Source: Delphinus delphis (lineage: Eukaryota > Chordata > Mammalia > Artiodactyla > Delphinidae). Taken from it: a stretch of 64,000 nt of DNA. Numbering within the stretch: position 1 is the first letter of the stretch; every line of letters starts with the position of its first letter. Of the stretch, positions 14,201 through 24,659 are shown one piece after another. Made by a program: the position numbers and the translations under genes. The notes under the pieces are model-generated. The model saw only the letters and a list, made by a program, of their open reading frames with translations. It was not told where the DNA came from and made no database searches. The DNA is taken from the NCBI RefSeq assembly GCF_949987515.2, contig NC_082684.1, positions 43,986,006 through 44,050,005 of the forward strand, written 5' to 3'.

Positions 14201-17200
14201 TTCATCATTCTGTAAATTGATTAAAAAGCTTTTTTCAACTGTGGAGAAATCTTTAGGCAAGATAATTCTAATCCATTTCACGCAAGCCTAAACTAGGTCA
14301 GGAGGGATATTAATTTTATTTACTTATTTTAATTGAAGTATAGTTGATTTACTTTGAAGGGATATTAAATTCAACAATCCACACTAATTCATTTCTGTTT
14401 TATCAACACATTCCAAAATTATTTGGGGTCAATAAACCTCTAAAATTGTTATTTCCATTTTCATTCATGATAAATCAATCTGGTTCTTTCAAAATTCTTT
14501 TGAAAAGTATAATTTCTTTCTGTATTAAGTCCTGAAACATATACAAAAGTTGCCTGGTTGAACAGCATTTTCTGATTTGAACATAACTTATTTCAAATAG
14601 ATGTGTGTGGTTGTGTGTGTGTGTGCATATATCAGAGATGAGAGGTACATTAAAAAATTTTTGACCTGACCTCATAAGCTAGGAGAAATGGAAATCTATA
14701 CCAATCTATGATACAAAATTATAGGACAGCTACATTTCACAGTTAATAAACCATCCAAAAGGGGAAAAAATTAAAACCACTAGACACACTATAACTGGAC
14801 AATACTTTCAAACTGGATAGGCATTTCAAACAAATCTTCTTTGTCCTCGGACAAGAAAGTAATAAGCAAACAAAGTATTATATTAGTTCACTTAGACTAG
14901 ATTGAGTTCTTACTAATCAAGAATCTATAGGAACAAAAATCAAGTTGTACACATCATTTAAAAATAAAAGCCCAATATATGATTCACTGTTATTAGTAAG
15001 ATGTTTAGTGAGGAAGGCCAATTCTGTATTTTTTCTGTAAATTGCTGATGAATATACACTTACAAGAATCACTGAACTGCATGTTAAGTTTTTACAAATA
15101 AAAGCTTCTGCACATAAATTTGGAACTCATGCTATTAAAATGTGTTCTTTTTTTCAAGGATGGGAACTGAAAAATTCCAGGCAAGATTAAAATTTAACTC
15201 TACAAGGCCAAATGCTTGTCAATCTATAAAACTTGAAAAATACAAGCTGTGTGAAATACAGATTCCCAAATTCCAGAATATCACAAATAGGAAAACAGAG
15301 GAATCTGGAAATTTAAATTTAGAACAAATAACAGAAGTACTATAGTATATCACTGGTAATAAGTTTAAGAAGTTCAAAAAGGCACCAACAACTGAAAATA
15401 CCATGAACTCAAAAGAGACAAATTATTTAAGTACAGAGTAAATGACAGTGCCTCCCATTTGTACAGTACCATACTTTCACATCTGTTACAATTATTAGGA
15501 AGAATCATTAGAAACTGTCACTTTTGTTAGTCAAATATGGTCAAGTATTGGCGATTTTCTAAGGTCCAACCACATATATTCCATTTGATCCACTGCAGGT
15601 TACTCATGGAAACCAGGAACATTCTGAAGATTTCTAGTCTCTTAGTATTGTTGTCTGCAAGGACAACTATTACTTGGTGAAGCATAACTTGGTGACACAA
15701 GGATCTTGGCTGAATGACTCAAGGGTATGTCATTTTTCAGCTTCTTAGTTGTTTCCATAATGACAGGCCAGGAGACCTGGGCTCTAGCTTTACATCTCTG
15801 GACCCTAAATATCTGGAGATGCGAACATTTTAAGTCACTCTGGTCTTTAATTTTTTTTCATTAAAAAAAAAAATTAAGCTGAACTAGATTATCTCTAGGA
15901 TCCTTTATAGTTCTAAAATAATATGAATTGAAATAAACATACACTTATATTTGTTTTAAGTTAGTTCTCATGAGAAATTCAAATTTTTTAAACGCCAATA
16001 TAAAGGCCCCAGTTCCAAATGGCCTCTGATTGTTTAACTATTGTTTTATGTTCAATACGTCTAGATCCATACTTGCATTAGTAAACCTTACAGGTCAACC
16101 ACTTGCATATTATCACAATTTCTAGATATTGAGAGTTTAATGTTAAACAAACTGGCTATTAAGGGTTAAAGTTCAAATTAGCTGTTGAATTGGGAGGAGT
16201 CTATGTAAAATCAAAGTAAAGTTTACTAATATTCAGTTTATCAGAGTTTAAAATGGCAGACAAGTTGAGAGAGGTCTAGGTAATACCAGAACTCAAAAGC
16301 TGACTAATCATCACACATACACAACTATTTTCTCGAATTAACAGAAATACATACACTATTTCTATTTAAACTGTAACTAAATTGTATGCTTTTATGAATT
16401 AACTTACAATTAAATCAATCTACAATCTTCAGCATTTATAATAGCATTTGATATGACATTTATAATAATGCTATGAAAACCATCTTCCCATATTCATTTG
16501 ACACAGACGTGTCTTAGAACTTCTATTTTGATGCAATGGTTAGAATCCTGTAAGAGCAGTTTTGTAGAATATAAAATAGGTCCCAGTTTAAACAAACATA
16601 CTAAACTGAAGTTTAGCAAAGTGAACGCAGAAAATAGCACAGCTACCATTATCAACAATACTGAGGTTATATTTTCAGATCACTACCAAGCTATAGAATC
16701 AAAAAGACAGATTTCTGAAGTATTGTCAAAGCATCTTACAGGGAATTAGTAAATGCAATTAAGTCAATTCTAAAACAGCAAATAATGGTAGTGGCTTTTC
16801 CCTTCACATATCATAAAGCACTCCTTAAAAGCATGTTGTCTTTCTTCAATAAAATTCAATGGAAACAACATGCTTGTGAGTACATGATATAAAGCACATA
16901 CCTGCCATCAATATTTAAGTGAAAGGTTTCATACAGACTGAAATTGGTCAATATTATTGGGAAACTCTTGGTACTACCAGTACCACGTAAGTCAAAAAAA
17001 AAAAAAAATTCAGCTTGTTTGGTTAAGCCAAGTCTTTTTTACTCATATATTAAGCAAAAAATTTCTGTCAACTACATTACACACAAGCCAGCAATAGTAC
17101 TAGAACTTAAGCATATCTATGACCAGCTTCTTTTAAAAAAAGAAAAAAAAATTAGATTACTTAACAATTTCACAGTTTCCTACACTCCCAAAAAGGGTAT

Positions 17201-18591
17201 TTTGTTCAAGTTTCTGGAGTCTTTCAGCCACCAGAAGTGTTAGTAGCACCTTCTGCAACCGTGCACCAGAAAGCAGGCTGGCTACAACTGCTAACTGCCC
17301 TGCTTAAGTAAAAGGAAACAATCTCCATAATTATGGAATACGCTTCTAAGATTTAATTCTCCAGTGTGGCCACAGCAAGTTTACTGACAATCATGTTCAC
17401 CAAAACATGTTTATGCATACACTCTTCCCTGATTATGGCTGTAATTGAGAGATTAATAAGGCCTGTATCCGAACAGAACCATGTTCAAATTAAATGACTG
17501 CAAAGTGCTTTGAGGATGAGGGAGGATAATTAAAGACGGTTAAACATGATTATAAGCTAATGTAAACAGGATACAAGACCCCCAACATGCAACACACAGG
17601 CTTATTGCATTTACATCAGTATCAAGTTAACCCGGATCATGAACCCTTACCTCCAAAGCAGTTTCATTAAATAATTAGGAGTGCATACACGCACTTTACA
17701 TCACGTAACATACTATGAAATGCAGGATACATCCACTGCCACTCCTGCCCTCACACTCCCTGCCCCGCACGGCCTGGATCTCTCTGCTGGGTTCACCCTA
17801 TTTTCGTTCCACCCACTTACCAAGAAGCACAGCTGTGGCCAGTTGTGGATAAAATATCTATAGGTATAAATGGAGTAGGGTTCAGACAGATCTTTGGTGA
17901 TCAGTCTCATGATATCGGGCATTTGCAGCTCGGATTCATATCGGACATAACGTATAGTCCGATCCTCCCCAGGCTCAACCTCCCGGCCTGAAGGGCTTCT
18001 CAAACTGCAGCCGGCGGTCAGGGATGAAGACAGCAGCCGCACCTGCTCGTCTTCCTCCTCCTCCTGCTCCGGGCCCTCCGCCAGTCCATTGCGGGCCGCC
18101 GCGGGATCGCTCGCCGCCGCTGCCTCTGCGGGGCTGGGGAGCGCAGTTCTTGCATTATTGGGGAGGCAAGGAGGGGGGCTCTCGCCCGAGTGTACCCCGG
18201 CTCCTTTTGTTGCAGTCGCTCTGGGGACCCCGGCGGGGGTGGCCGTGACCGTGGCCGCCTCGGCCGCGCTCAAAACCTTGCTCTTGAGGGAGGCGGCCGT
18301 CCGGAGGTGCCGCAGTTCGGGGTTGATCAATCCGTTGAGCTGCAGCTGCTCCTGCGGCGGCTGGGGGCAGCGGAGGCACGGATGCCCCTTGGCCGCCGCC
18401 GTCGCCTCGCCGCCCGCCAGGCTCCCGCCGCCGCCGCCGCCGGCTTCGTGCTCCTCGTCGTCCTCCTCGTCCTCGCTGCAGCAGGCGAGGGCGGCCCCCG
18501 CCGGGAAGGGACAGCGGGGCTCGGCCGCCGCCGAGGCCGGAGGTGCTGGTGGTGGGAGGAGGCTGTTAGGCCCAGGCGGTACCTCCGCCAT
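2072..18591 (-). CDS. NAA30: NAA30, NatC catalytic subunit (spliced; join of four exons)
   Basis: Catalytic subunit of the NatC N-terminal acetyltransferase, which works with NAA35 and NAA38 and acetylates nascent Met-Leu, Met-Ile, Met-Phe and Met-Trp N termini at the ribosome (family knowledge). The coding join on the minus strand is 18591-17821, 13058-12935, 11174-11119, 2209-2072, totalling 1089 nt or 362 residues plus TGA, the length of human NAA30. Residues 1-210 are low-complexity Pro/Ala/Gly-rich with two acidic runs (about 40-49 and 173-183). The GNAT fold begins near residue 213. The conserved segment [11 protein letters not shown] lies in exon 1, the acetyl-CoA motif RRNGIG at residues 294-299 spans the exon 2/3 junction, and the C terminus is KLWLR. 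All three introns are GT-AG with matching phase and no coding exon shows a stop, so the gene looks functional. Recognition is by recall of the human protein. Confidence 0.97.
2423..2742 (+). mobile_element. 5'-truncated young L1 with short 3' transduction
   Basis: Contains only the L1 3' UTR, the same type as at the 3' end of the long L1 near 57.2 kb, ending in a CAATAAAG-type tail. A first poly(A) (about 2690-2707) is followed by 17 unique bases and a second poly(A). Perfect 15-bp target-site duplications (AGAATTATAAAAGTC) lie at 2408-2422 and 2743-2757. It sits in NAA30 intron 3, antisense to the gene. Confidence 0.93.
2760..2890 (+). repeat. Old L1/HAL1-type 3' fragment (tentative)
   Basis: T-rich stretch resembling the 3' end of ancient half-L1 elements, just beyond the young L1 insertion. 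Assigned by loose pattern similarity only. Confidence 0.35.
3095..3257 (+). repeat. Non-autonomous hAT-like MER element (tentative)
   Basis: Pattern AATAAAGTTTTATTGAGACA followed by CAAAGCCTAAAATATTTACT matches a common mammalian MER DNA-transposon relic. Subfamily not assigned. It accounts for the short overlapping ORFs on both strands here. Confidence 0.55.
3262..3440 (+). repeat. MER5A-like hAT-Charlie relic
   Basis: CCTGGAGGGCTTATTAAAA, the middle TTTCTGAGTAGG and the end TTCTGAGAACTA follow the MER5A consensus order. No coding capacity. Confidence 0.7.
3940..4710 (+). repeat. L2 LINE 3' fragment
   Basis: Pyrimidine-rich exonic-looking text ending in the L2 3' signature (GACAGGGATCATG, then TTGACACATAGAAGGCTC, then TTTGTTAATTA). 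Highly diverged. The 61-codon ORF near 4476 is a by-product of this repeat. Confidence 0.65.
4711..6180. other. NAA30 intron 3, no recognised gene
   Basis: AT-rich intronic sequence. A short L2/MIR-like patch is seen near 5245-5350. Short minus-strand ORFs here show no recognisable domain or codon-usage signal. Confidence 0.6.
6190..6330 (-). repeat. MIR-like SINE relic
   Basis: ATGACTTTCCTATAATCACACAACT followed by TAGAACCCAGGC follows the reverse complement of the MIR core region. Strongly diverged. Confidence 0.5.
6560..7060 (+). repeat. Old L1M ORF2 3' end and 3' UTR
   Basis: Translates in part as [19 protein letters not shown], the conserved ORF2 C-terminal segment of L1, followed by the usual remote region and 3' UTR motifs (AGTGAAATGCATCAAAC, TGGTGGCTCCAAGGGGCTGG). 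Broken by stops; an ancient insertion inside NAA30 intron 3. Confidence 0.85.
7060..8285. other. NAA30 intron 3, no recognised gene
   Basis: AT-rich intronic sequence without recognisable coding content. A 17-bp direct repeat (7671-7687 and 7701-7717, period 30) is the only local structure noticed. Confidence 0.6.
8300..8400 (+). repeat. L1 3' terminal fragment
   Basis: GGGATTGACATATATACACT followed by AACCTGCTGTATAAAAAAAT is the terminal 3' UTR of one artiodactyl/cetacean L1 group (also at about 39.5 kb). Severely 5'-truncated with an A-rich tail. Confidence 0.75.
8515..8900 (-). repeat. L2 LINE fragment
   Basis: Begins with the reverse complement of the L2 3' tail (CCAATATTTATGAACCATGTAC) and continues into GAATTGGGTCTTAAAGACTGAG-like L2 sequence. 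Diverged. Confidence 0.55.
8901..9920. other. NAA30 intron 3, no recognised gene
   Basis: AT-rich intronic DNA. No domain or strong repeat recognised. Confidence 0.55.
9930..10240 (+). repeat. Old half-L1/L1ME-type 3' fragment
   Basis: CATGAGTTACTGTTAAGTGGAAAAAGC followed by a T/A-rich tract with an interrupted poly(A) resembles the HAL1/L1ME 3' region. The overlapping ORFs on both strands arise from it. Confidence 0.55.
10505..10610 (-). repeat. L2 3' end fragment
   Basis: ATTTATTGAGCACCTACCGT, AAGCACAGTGCTGCAGGATAC and CTGCCTTCAGG are the reverse complement of the L2 3' terminus. Confidence 0.65.
11119..11174 (-). CDS. NAA30: NAA30 coding exon 3 (G299-E317)
   Basis: A 56-nt exon with acceptor TATTCTAG and donor GTAAGT. 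It finishes the G299 codon and encodes [18 protein letters not shown], the helix after the acetyl-CoA loop. Without it the frame would break, which supports constitutive use. It is too short for simple ORF calling and was found by reading the minus strand. Confidence 0.96.
12235..12395. repeat. MER5A-like relic
   Basis: CTTAAGCATTTGTTTTTAAACC followed by CCAGATGATTCTAATG matches the central-to-end part of MER5A. Lies in NAA30 intron 2. Confidence 0.55.
12935..13058 (-). CDS. NAA30: NAA30 coding exon 2 (residues 258-298 plus first base of G299)
   Basis: Preceded by a TTTTTAAG acceptor and followed by a GTAAGA donor. Translates from [12 protein letters not shown] to SKYRRNGI, the central GNAT beta strands and the pyrophosphate-binding start of the acetyl-CoA loop. 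It is 124 nt long and ends in phase 1, completed by the two bases that open exon 3. Confidence 0.96.
13059..17820 (-). other. NAA30: NAA30 intron 1
   Basis: Mostly unique AT-rich DNA with no recognised gene. A short L1MA-like piece (about 14310-14345, TTAATTGAAGTATAGTTGATT) and a TG-rich simple repeat (about 14600-14626) are the only repeats noticed. The short ORFs at 15142, 16498 and 16944 on the plus strand show no recognisable domain. Confidence 0.7.
17821..18591 (-). CDS. NAA30: NAA30 coding exon 1 (residues 1-257)
   Basis: Starts at the ATG of MAEVPPGP at 18591 and ends with TTC TTG before the donor GTAAGT (17820-17815). It encodes the disordered N-terminal extension plus the first strand and helices of the GNAT domain. 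The open frame runs on past the donor to 17713 into sequence without NAA30 similarity, so the true end is the splice site. A run of GCC/GGC codons near 18427-18446 encodes six glycines (residues 51-56), and other Ala/Pro runs make the exon very GC-rich. The many plus-strand ORFs here are shadows of this composition. Confidence 0.96.
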
Positions 18592-19420
18592 CCTAGAGGA
18601 GACACAGACCGAGAGGGGAAGCCATGAGACCCGGCGGACAAGCGCGGAATAGAGGGGGCGGGGGGCGGCCAGGGTTGGGGGGGAAACAAAGGCAGAAACC
18701 GTCCCTCAGAGCTGGCGCCCCAATTCCGCGGGCCCCCCCCAACTCTTCAGCGCCGCCCAGCTGCTCAGCCGGCCACCGTCCCCGTCCGCCCGCGCCCATC
18801 CGCCAGCCCTGTCACCCGCGGCCCCTCCCCGTCCCCACCGCAGGCTCACCCCGCACAGGTCCCCGCCGCCACTGCCGCCACTCCTCTTCCTCCTCGGCCG
18901 CCGCCGCCTCCCGCACCGCCGCGGCTGCCTCCACCGCCGCCAAGCCTCACACTCAGCCGCCGTCGCCGTAAAGCGCCTCGGCTGTTACCCCGGGTAAAGT
19001 TTCCTGGGCCTGGCTTTACGACACTTCCCTGCCTGCCGGCTGCCGGGGCCGAGGGAAAGGGGCGTGGAGGGAGGTGACCTGTGGAGGGGCGGGGACGAAG
19101 GTGTCTCCTACGGGCCCCGGGGGAGACCGCGTGCTAATGGGTGGGGCTGTAGGGCGGGGAAGTTGCAGAGGGCTTTGGAGTCACCAGCTCCCAACCCACT
19201 GTCCTCGGCCTTGGGGCTCAACCGCGGATCTTGCAACGCGAGGCCCGGGAAGGATGGGCGGGACAGGCGCTCCCACGGTGCTGTCGCGAAGCCCGCCCGC
19301 TCCGGGCCTGCTGCCCCGGCCTTGGACAAGTCTCCTAAAAATGCTTTTCCTCGGCTGTACAACGTTTAACCTTACCTCTGACCGGGGGCGGGGGGAGGGC
19401 TACCCGCGTCCCTTAAAAAT
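17880..19420 (-). promoter_or_regulatory. NAA30: CpG island with NAA30 promoter and 5' UTR
   Basis: Sharp rise in G+C and CpG covering NAA30 exon 1 and about 800 bp upstream, in a window that is otherwise AT-rich. GC-box-like runs such as GGGGGCGGGG occur near 18655. No TATA box is obvious. The transcription start is probably between about 18700 and 19000 but cannot be fixed from sequence. GC content falls to background after about 19420. The plus-strand ORFs across the island are compositional and not called as genes. Confidence 0.85.
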
Positions 19421-20160
19421 GGAGCAAATCTGGAGAGAAAAATCCCTGAAAAGGAGAGGAAGTTAAAAACTTTGAACTGTGAAAAATATGGGAATGACTG
19501 ATGAAACCTGGTCGTTTGCAATGTGAATTAGGTTTAGTCTTTGCCGCTTCGAAGCAAGAGAAAGTGGACAGGTAGTCCTCTTCCTCTCTCCTTATCCCCT
19601 TCACCCCGCCCAGGAAAACTGGAAGTAAATGGGATTAACAGGTGCGGGGGCAGCTGCAAACACGCCTGGGGAAGAGTTAGAGATGTTGAAAGAGAGTGAC
19701 AATGGCTAAGAAGCACATTCCTAAACCTGTGACCCGAATTGTGACAGGGTGAGAAGCACCAGTCAAGAGGTGTCCTGAACCTGCTCCCAGCCTTCTCTTA
19801 ACAAGTGGTCCCCCTGCGCGGATGCAGAGGGAAGAGAACTGCCGCACGCGCCTGAGCGGGAGGTTCCGCTCTTTCCGCTCTGGTCCACAGCCACGATTTT
19901 CATAAGAGAAACACAGGTAGTGTTAACTCACCAGCACACTGAGGAAGTTAAGTTTTTTAAACTGAATGTAGAACCGGGCAGGTATGCAGCAGATGAATGT
20001 TTTCAGGGATATAATTCTCTGACTGCAATTTTTGCCGTAATCTAAAGTAAAAAAAAGAATACATTGTAGCGTAGCTGTTGGATAGCCGTTAAGGTCCTTG
20101 TCACCAAAGATGTTAAGCAAGTACTATCACCTTCTATCTAGAAGGTCAACCTATAGTGAT
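19420..20160. other. Intergenic, upstream flank of NAA30
   Basis: GC content drops from the CpG island to background. No divergent first exon with a credible splice donor and coding start was recognised, though an untranslated antisense promoter transcript cannot be excluded. Confidence 0.5.
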
Positions 20161-20229
20161 AAAAATAATATAATGTGTTACTATGTGCCAGGCACTGTCC
20201 TAAATATCTTACATGTATTTATTAACTCA

Positions 20230-21100
20230 TTTATAGGTTTTTATAGAAATACATTTGTGCACAAATAGACATGTAGAAGCTTATTTATTTCAGCCTTTTC
20301 TATAGTAGGAATAAATAATTCCAGACCACCTAAGTATCTATCAATACAGGAATGATCTTATGATACATAAATACTATAGAATATTACTGTTAATTATGTA
20401 ATTGTTTAAAAGATTGAAACAGACATATATTGGCACTCCTCCCGCTACTATAGCTGCATTGCAGATTACCCCACAGCATGTGGTATAAAACAACTACTTA
20501 TGCTCACAGATTCTTGTGGGTCAAGAATTCATACAGAGCACAACAGGGATGACTTTCTCTATTCCATCGTGCATAGGGCTTCAGGTGGAAGACTGGAGGC
20601 TGAGGACTGGAATCATCTAAAAACTTTTCACTCTCCTGTTGATGGTTGTTGCTGGCTGGAGACCGCAGTTTGGGAGACCGCAGTTTGATCTCATGTAGAC
20701 CATGTTGTCTTTTAGTATGGGCTAGTTTGGGCTTCGTCACAGCTTAGTGGCTGGGTTCCAAGGGCAGGTGTGCTAACAGAGAGAGAGAGCCAGGTAAAAG
20801 CATATTGCCTTTTATCACTGAGCCTTAGAAATTATGCAGTGTCATTTCTGCTGCACTCTATTTGTCCAGGTTCCAGAGGAGGGAAAATAGACCCTATCTC
20901 TTGATTGGGGAGACGTAAAGTTCTTAAAGAGCATGTGGGACCAGAAGTATTGGCTGTGGCGTCTTTGGAAATTACAAGTTGCCACAGGTGCTTACATGGA
21001 AAGACCTCCTAAATACCTTAAGGGTAAATAAATGAGATGTATAATAAGTACAATGTGATCCCATGTATGGTTTTTAAAAAGTACAAAACAAAGCTATATT
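20230..21100 (+). repeat. Old L1/HAL1 fragment split by a nested MLT1-like LTR
   Basis: 20230-20425 carries the degenerate segment with CTAAGTATCTATCAATACAGG and ATAGAATATTACTG. Its continuation (AATGTGATCCCATGTATGG) reappears at about 21005-21100 after the nested LTR. The layout indicates that the LTR inserted into a pre-existing LINE relic. Confidence 0.6.
20430..20990 (+). repeat. MLT1-like (ERVL-MaLR) solo LTR, probable
   Basis: Starts CTACTATAGCTGCATTGCAG with GGTATAAAACAACTACTTATG and TTCTTGTGGGTCAAGAATTC, and ends near TGGAAATTACAAGTTGCCACAG, in the order of old MLT1 LTRs. No internal viral genes are present. Family name by recall; subfamily unassigned. Confidence 0.55.
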
Positions 21101-21109
21101 TCCAAGTGT

Positions 21110-22290
21110 ACATACAATGTTTAAAGATATGTCTGTTTCAAACCACAATTAAATATTTGTGTAGTTTTATTTTACATGCCATGTGGTTCTTATTCCTACT
21201 AATCCTATCTGTTATACATAAAGCCATGAATATGAGTGTCCTTAGCTTTGTTTTATCCTAAATGAAAGAAAAGGCATGTATCAAATTTGAGGGCTATAGA
21301 ATTTAATCAAAGTATGAATATTAGTATATTGTTTTACCACCTGTAATCCTGGAACACTATGAGATTCCCAGGTAAAGTGTTTTAGTTAACAATTTGATTC
21401 TTCCCCTTGAACTTGTGGTGGGGAGGGGTGAGTGCTGACAGTCTGCTCTTTGACCCTCTTTCCCTTTGAGAACAGTGGTTGGCAAGCCCCATTGTAGGCA
21501 CAGATTTTGCTTGTAGAACTGAGGCCCCAGGAGAGTATGAGGAACCGGAGAGCGCTATGGTCAAATGGTTCCCATTTCTAGTACTTTCAACCTCATTCTA
21601 ATTTTCATAACCTGCCCAAAGACATGGACAGGCTGATTCACAAATCTCCAACTGGACTGGGGAGAATTAGGTATTCCTACCTACATATTAAAGCTATCGA
21701 AAACTCTCGGTTTTCAATTTAGCTATGCTCCCAGCACAGCACTCTAGAATTATCTTACCTGTCTTCCAGGCTTGCTTCATCCAGCAGCAGCTATCCTTGA
21801 CCACTACAGTGCTTGCTTCACACTCCTTCTCAGCAGATGATTCTGCCACCGTTTCACTAAGAAAAATGAAGTATTCCATAGGTGCACTCCCTCAATGTTC
21901 TCCCCTCCTATAAATGCATCTATATCTGAACTTACTCTTAACCTCCTTCCCCCTAGTCTTAGTGGGAGGGAGACGGCCAGTTCTTCAAGACTAATGCCTC
22001 CCTCCACCTGTGAGCTTGATGCCATCTCTTTCAGTCTTCTTTGGGACTTGTCCCATCATTGTTTCTCTCTCCTGAATTGTCAATGGTACCTTTGCTAGCT
22101 ACTGCCTCAAAGTTTATAAATGTGCTCCATCTGGAGACCTGCTACCATGGTTTCTTCCTCTTCTTTCCATCACAGTGAAACTGCTAGTCTGCAATAGATA
22201 TGTAGCCACTCACTGTCTCCACTCAGGTGCAAGTTTGCTCTTCAGCCAATTGGTTGGCTTCCACCTCAGCCCTTCCACTAACACCTTTCT
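21110..22290. other. Intergenic, nothing recognised
   Basis: Moderate-GC intergenic sequence with short overlapping ORFs on both strands (for example 21694-22098) that show no domain and no consistent frame preference. Confidence 0.5.
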
Positions 22291-22310
22291 GGCAAAAGTC
22301 ATGCTTTATG

Positions 22311-22428
22311 GGAATTCCCAGGCGGTCCAGTGGTTAGGACTCCGCCCTTCCACTGCAGGGGGCATGGGTTCCATCCCTTGTCGGGGAACTTAGATCCTGC
22401 AAGCCGCAGAGGTTGGCCAAAAAAAAGT
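22311..22428 (+). mobile_element. CHR-family tRNA-derived SINE (short type)
   Basis: GGAATTCCCAGGCGGTCCAG head with tRNA-like B-box region (GGGTTCCATCCC) and GGGGAACTTAGATCCTGC, ending in a short A-run. This is the short cetartiodactyl tRNA-Glu SINE type, older than the full-length copies elsewhere in the window. Target-site duplication not clear. Confidence 0.85.
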
Positions 22429-22619
22429 CACCCGTTATAAAGGCTAGACCCAATAAACTCTTTTCCACTCTCGTGTCACTTTATTCTTCCATGGCATTTG
22501 ATCCTGCTGTGCTCTACTGAAAACTCTTTGCTTGGCTTCTGTCATACCACTATCCTTTGCCCTCCTTCTCTGAACATTCCTTCTCTGTTTTTCTTGATAA
22601 TAGTGGTCTACAATCATAA

Positions 22620-22740
22620 TAGTAGTAGCTAGCGTTTATGTGGGCCTACCCCATACCAAGTATGTTATAAGCAGTAACCCATTCAGTTCTCACAATAACC
22701 CTATGAAGTATGCAGTATGAATTGATGGTTAGGAGTCAAA
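22620..22740. repeat. MIR/L2-like relic
   Basis: GTAGCTAGCGTTTATGTGGG to CTCACAATAACCCTATGAAG resembles a diverged MIR3/L2 motif. Tentative. Confidence 0.4.
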
Positions 22741-22894
22741 CCAGAACTGAGTTGCCAGCCTATTTCTGTGTCAATTACTGGAAAGGGGCTGGGCTTACTT
22801 TTATATCAATTAGGTCTATTTGAGGCTGAGAGTAAGATGAGCTTCTTCTGATTATGGCTTGGAGGGTAGGAGGGAGGCATAAAGAAATGTCTAT

Positions 22895-23105
22895 AATAAA
22901 AGTGGCTTCAAATCCTGGCTCTGCCACTTACTAGCTATGTGGTCTTGGACAGCTTAATGTTTCTGGACTTCAGATTCCTCTTATTGAACGTGGGTAATAT
23001 ATTACATGCCTCATAGAATTTTGGAAGTGTTAAATGAATTAATATATGTAAAGTGTTTTAGACTAGCACAAAGCACATAGTAAGGCCTCAGTAACTTTTA
23101 GCCTG
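22895..23105 (+). repeat. MIR SINE
   Basis: CAAATCCTGGCTCTGCCACT, then TTACTAGCTATGTGGTCTTGG, then the MIR 3' end with AAAGCACATAGTAAG. A good match in order to the MIR core. Confidence 0.85.
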
Positions 23106-24240
23106 TCTCCCATCCCACCCTCCAACCTCAGCACTTCTGCCACTCCTGTCCTCATAAAATGCAAACTGATTATGTCAGTCTCCTGTTTAAATCTCTTCAG
23201 TGACTCCCCACTGCCAAATAATCAAATCTAAACTTTGGTTGGGGTACTTTGGCCACAGATAACAGAAAAAACAACTCAATCTAGTTTTTAAATAAGTGAG
23301 TGAATTAGATCATGTAAAAGAGATCAGAAGCAGGGTGAAGTTCAGGGTTAGTTGGTTCAATGATATTATTGAGAATCCAGGTTTTTTCCTCTCTTCTGCC
23401 ATTCATAGAGTCAGCTCCATCCTAAAGCTGGTTTAGAACAGACACGTTGATCATTACAGGGACTGGGTCTGTGAAACTAGTCCAGGAAAGTTAAATTGTT
23501 TTGTTTGAATATTGCATTAAAACACAAACTATGTGAAATTAAATGCTTGTTTTATTACTTTTTTTCTGAATGAGGAAGTATAGAAATGATCAAGACATTG
23601 AAAATCTAGACTTAGCACGATATGAATGTAATGCTAAGAATAGTGCCTCAGGACTCACCGGGGTGGGTAAGTCTCTAGTCCTAATATATTTTGATTTGTT
23701 ACTCCTTTTAATATGTGTACAAAACTGTAAAACCTAAAATGCAACCACAGTGAGGAAATAAAAAGAATATGGTGACCAAGATATTTGTAATGTTATATTT
23801 ATACACTGTAATGGAAGTCTCCAAGTAATCTCACAGCTGCTTCTCAGAGTTCCCATAGGACAAACCTTTGAAGTTCAGGGAGTGGCTAATGGTCCCTTTG
23901 ATCTCCTTAGTCTTTTTGCACTTCAGGGAGCTTTGGAGGAGGACAGTTTTGCTTATCACTGGGCCTATTGTTCAAGCAAAAGAAAAAGCAACTTCCTAGA
24001 TCTATTGAGATAGGTGGTGCAGGTGAGGGACTTTCCCAGACTAGCTGTCTGAACTGCTGCTTATGGCCTGACTATTTCAAGTGGTAATTCTGCCCAAGTT
24101 AGCCTCTCCCCTAATCCACTTCGAGTAACTATACAGTTAGTTAATTGCCTCTAACCTCTCCTTTAGTCTTGTTTTAAAATGTCATTTTATTTGTGCTTGG
24201 CATAATAATATGTGCGTTAATTTACTTTCTAAGCCATTTC
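23105..24240. other. Intergenic with weak old-repeat traces
   Basis: A short L2-like piece (CTCCTGTTTAAATCTCTTCAGTG near 23180) and no recognisable gene. Confidence 0.5.
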
Positions 24241-24248
24241 GCAGACCA

Positions 24249-24378
24249 TTTTTTTTTTTTTTTTTTTTTTTGCCACGCTGTGCAGCGTGTGGGATCTTAG
24301 TTCCCCAACCAGGGATCAAACCTGTGCCCCCTGCAGTGGAAACCCGGAGCCTTAACCACTGGACCACCAGGGAAGTCC
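24249..24378 (-). mobile_element. CHR-family SINE (short type)
   Basis: Poly(T) start (the SINE tail), then GGGATCTTAGTTCCCCAACC and GGACCACCAGGGAAGTCC, the reverse complement of the SINE head. Confidence 0.88.
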
Positions 24379-24659
24379 ACAAAATATTCTTTAATAAAAT
24401 TGTTTCCCCTTGAGAAATACGAAAAACTTTGAACATAAGGATATTTAAGTTAAATTTAAGATGATTATAGTTTTGTAGTGTCTCCTCGTAGCATCTGCAT
24501 TAAAGGTCATTGCATTATTAAATCTATTCAGTATAAAATATTTTTAAGTATATCTGTGCTGCATGAAAAATATTCATGCCTATCCTTGAGTCTTAAAACA
24601 AATTTTGAAACAACTGCCTACACATAAAGGAATTCATTTTATTTCAGAAATTTTTTGAT

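Noticed and set aside
18024..18971. Several plus-strand ORFs of 74-187 codons across the CpG island
   Set aside because: They mirror NAA30 exon 1 and its 5' flank in high-GC DNA where stops are rare. No domain, no splice logic; compositional shadows.
19064..19466. ORFs of 101 and 130 codons upstream of NAA30, as a possible divergent gene
   Set aside because: GC-rich flank with overlapping frames on both strands and no recognisable product. A non-coding divergent transcript remains possible but unsupported.
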